Below are positions 9,101-9,391 of a DNA stretch of 9,391 nucleotides, one piece after another. The notes beneath the pieces are model-generated. The model did no database searches, was not told the origin of the DNA, and worked only from the letters and a program-made list of their open reading frames with translations. The stretch covers positions 1 to 9,391 of the forward strand of contig JAIRMX010000127.1 in the NCBI GenBank assembly GCA_031258375.1. The letters are read 5' to 3'. The stretch comes from Elusimicrobiota bacterium. Lineage in GTDB: Bacteria; Elusimicrobiota; Elusimicrobia; Elusimicrobiales; Elusimicrobiaceae. A program made the translations under genes and the position numbers. Numbering within the stretch: position 1 is the first letter of the stretch; every line of letters begins with the position of its first letter.

Positions 9101-9391
9101 ACTCTCAGGGGATACTATAAGTATAGCGGAAATGTTGGCAAATGTCAAGGACGCGGACGGGAATCCTTATATAAGCAAGGATATGTTTTTGCAGAGCACG
9201 GCGGATATAACGCAGACGCCGGCGTTTAAGAAGTGGTTTGGGGATTCTAAGGTAGTGGACAGCGAGGGAAGGCCGCTGGTCGTTTATCATAATACCACCA
9301 AAAGTTTTAATAAATTTGACTTATCAAAAGCAAGACAAAACAGCGATATCCCGGCTTTCTTTTTCAGCTCTGAAAAAGGCGAATGGGCGGA
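6132..9391 (+). CDS. Large phage-type polyvalent protein with LPD3-like and ADP-ribosyltransferase-like domains (3' end outside window)
   Basis: The frame is open from a stop at 6099-6101 to the right edge, at least 1086 codons. Such large polyvalent proteins occur in phages and conjugative elements and are thought to enter the recipient cell with the DNA, supplying effector or anti-defence enzymes. Residues about 25-95 contain DPSRAARILHFYKETGE, a helical motif I associate with their N-termini. Residues 215-258 are a Gly/Ala-rich hydrophobic hairpin (PGVGNAIGGLGGALTGG), followed by INAALETVGEAVLVGG near 299 and TGQEYLQEVSSITGGE, likely membrane-inserting. Residues 514-600 (NVYISKEGF ... SVNETKQY) resemble another module common in these proteins. 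Residues about 849-980 resemble LPD3 (DRKKHLRK, then VEFYHYFYTPIRIGKDTYTI). From about 1024, TPAFKKWFGDSKVVD and PLVVYHNTT open an ART-PolyVal-like domain; His1053 would be the NAD-binding residue, and the catalytic Glu lies beyond the window. The 6132 ATG has no ribosome binding site and sits in the opposing gene's translation signal, so the true start is uncertain: TTG at 6210 is an alternative, or the 5' end is truncated. No phage structural gene is visible nearby. Confidence 0.85.
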   Translation, partial: MFPFTDFLYATALIPFSSDPERPYKNLFTDEDLEALPITSQVRAAENLKRFQNVDPSRAARILHFYKETGETVNPAYIDKHLDTYEKAASEPTQENLNNLAKIAPKTTKLMGDKVYAPVYRDKYSDMGNFESMFNQIADGWKKIRAQRELSAVIGKVIEEEKLGGGTGKYERQIQKIKKEMESIGEPAGGFWQRPLRGLNEFAAQQVLSIFANPGVFTGGAAAAGAAGFGIGTIAPGVGNAIGGLGGALTGGFLAVAASDSYKMERNFAYDEYRSLVSKDGQRIDINQARDMAERVGLINAALETVGEAVLVGGVFKPVGKLGAAVLKKGASSTAKAAKASTATIADIIGTGRIANILAKIPGANRLAQIISKNPSSFTGLTVKEAFKRAGANYLTTMTTETGQEYLQEVSSITGGELLKRASAGDFEEQSLKEILGDAAEVITPTMRTMFLPGLTGAGATYYNFRRQIQNATEQKAGYNTIKNTFDNLELTQRSPEYAKAFAQQVSENTGLENVYISKEGFDRIAAENEITPEMLAQELNLTDAYDEAKNSNKIQASMADWIVNSKEAEKKFGKDFSKKFSDDITLDPQEFSVNETKQYIAENAQAAQESVKEAIAAGEIEQKDFSAAKSFVKNQLNQAYKSENFTDSQWTNAIDKQADVMAAMIVQEARKRKAAVSDFVGNMNMPTIKTKLSQRQQNNRELAEDIYGRIKEGLDALQDPPLQEGERAVENAAGAQGRLKDLLDGNLYQFKKKYQKFTGKRLNDRDAQDVHYFLLRQAADEGIEAPQAAYAMHKLKAGDIQSFKTEFENADFNEGTLEQPMLDGIDIQKRIPVLDLSEEEFDNNTPIAEQIKNKLNSLAGQKLTTATENRLIDIIGSDRKKHLRKSSRFRFLKRNPDAKERRDVNLLSIDRLVNNSVLIEIAPNTKTTEKPNVEFYHYFYTPIRIGKDTYTIRLVAEQMKGETGIAPEAVHLYDVIEVSPEANRQNGSLLSGDTISIAEMLANVKDADGNPYISKDMFLQSTADITQTPAFKKWFGDSKVVDSEGRPLVVYHNTTKSFNKFDLSKARQNSDIPAFFFSSEKGEWA
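6137..6141 (-). promoter_or_regulatory. Ribosome binding site of the cysteine-rich ORF
   Basis: On the minus strand AAGGA (within AAAAGGAAAC) precedes the ATG at 6129-6127 by seven bases, close to ideal spacing. These bases lie inside the first codons of the opposing polyvalent reading frame if that frame really begins at 6132. No convincing promoter for the small gene could be picked out in the next 80 bases upstream. Confidence 0.55.
9071..9111 (+). repeat. Imperfect inverted repeat (hairpin) inside the polyvalent gene
   Basis: An inner stem GCCA/TGGC (9085-9088 with 9092-9095, AAA loop) sits inside an outer stem CCCCGAG (9071-9077) pairing with CTC-A-GGGG (9104-9111, one bulged A), with an additional GC/GC pairing between them. 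About 13 base pairs form over 41 bases, with internal loops. It encodes the linker between the LPD3-like domain and the next segment. It could be a folded mRNA element or a relic of a palindromic insertion; chance cannot be excluded. Confidence 0.35.

Overview
The window looks like an AT-rich bacterial chromosome segment. An ordinary cell-envelope gene is followed by sequence of phage or mobile-element character. Shine-Dalgarno-like sites and a sigma70-like extended -10 promoter are visible, which argues against a Bacteroidota-style expression system even though the first protein resembles the alpha-2-macroglobulins common in Bacteroidota and other gut anaerobes. A host-associated anaerobe such as a member of Elusimicrobiota is possible, but that is a guess from general flavour, not from a marker gene.

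Layout: 1-114 holds a promoter and ribosome binding site. 115-5811 (+) encodes a complete, secreted alpha-2-macroglobulin-like protein of 1898 residues whose thioester site is degenerate. 5812-5961 is intergenic and carries a strong hairpin terminator (5911-5938), best placed to end a transcript from the minus strand. 5962-6129 (-) is a 55-codon cysteine-rich ORF with its own good ribosome binding site and no family I recognise. From about 6132 to the right edge (+), one reading frame stays open for at least 1086 codons. It encodes the N-terminal part of a large phage-type polyvalent protein: a helical head, a glycine/alanine-rich membrane-like hairpin, further helical modules shared by such proteins, an LPD3-like domain and the beginning of an ADP-ribosyltransferase-like (ART-PolyVal) domain cut by the window end.

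The A2M gene and the polyvalent gene have no evident functional link. Lysine codon use differs between them, and the polyvalent gene is itself a mosaic: the LPD3-like segment is about 32% G+C, against 48-50% on both sides. The most interesting places are the 6.1 kb junction, where the cysteine-rich ORF and the first ATG of the polyvalent frame start two bases apart in opposite directions, and the domain-sized composition island inside the polyvalent gene. I found no integrase, tRNA, CRISPR array or insertion sequence in the window.
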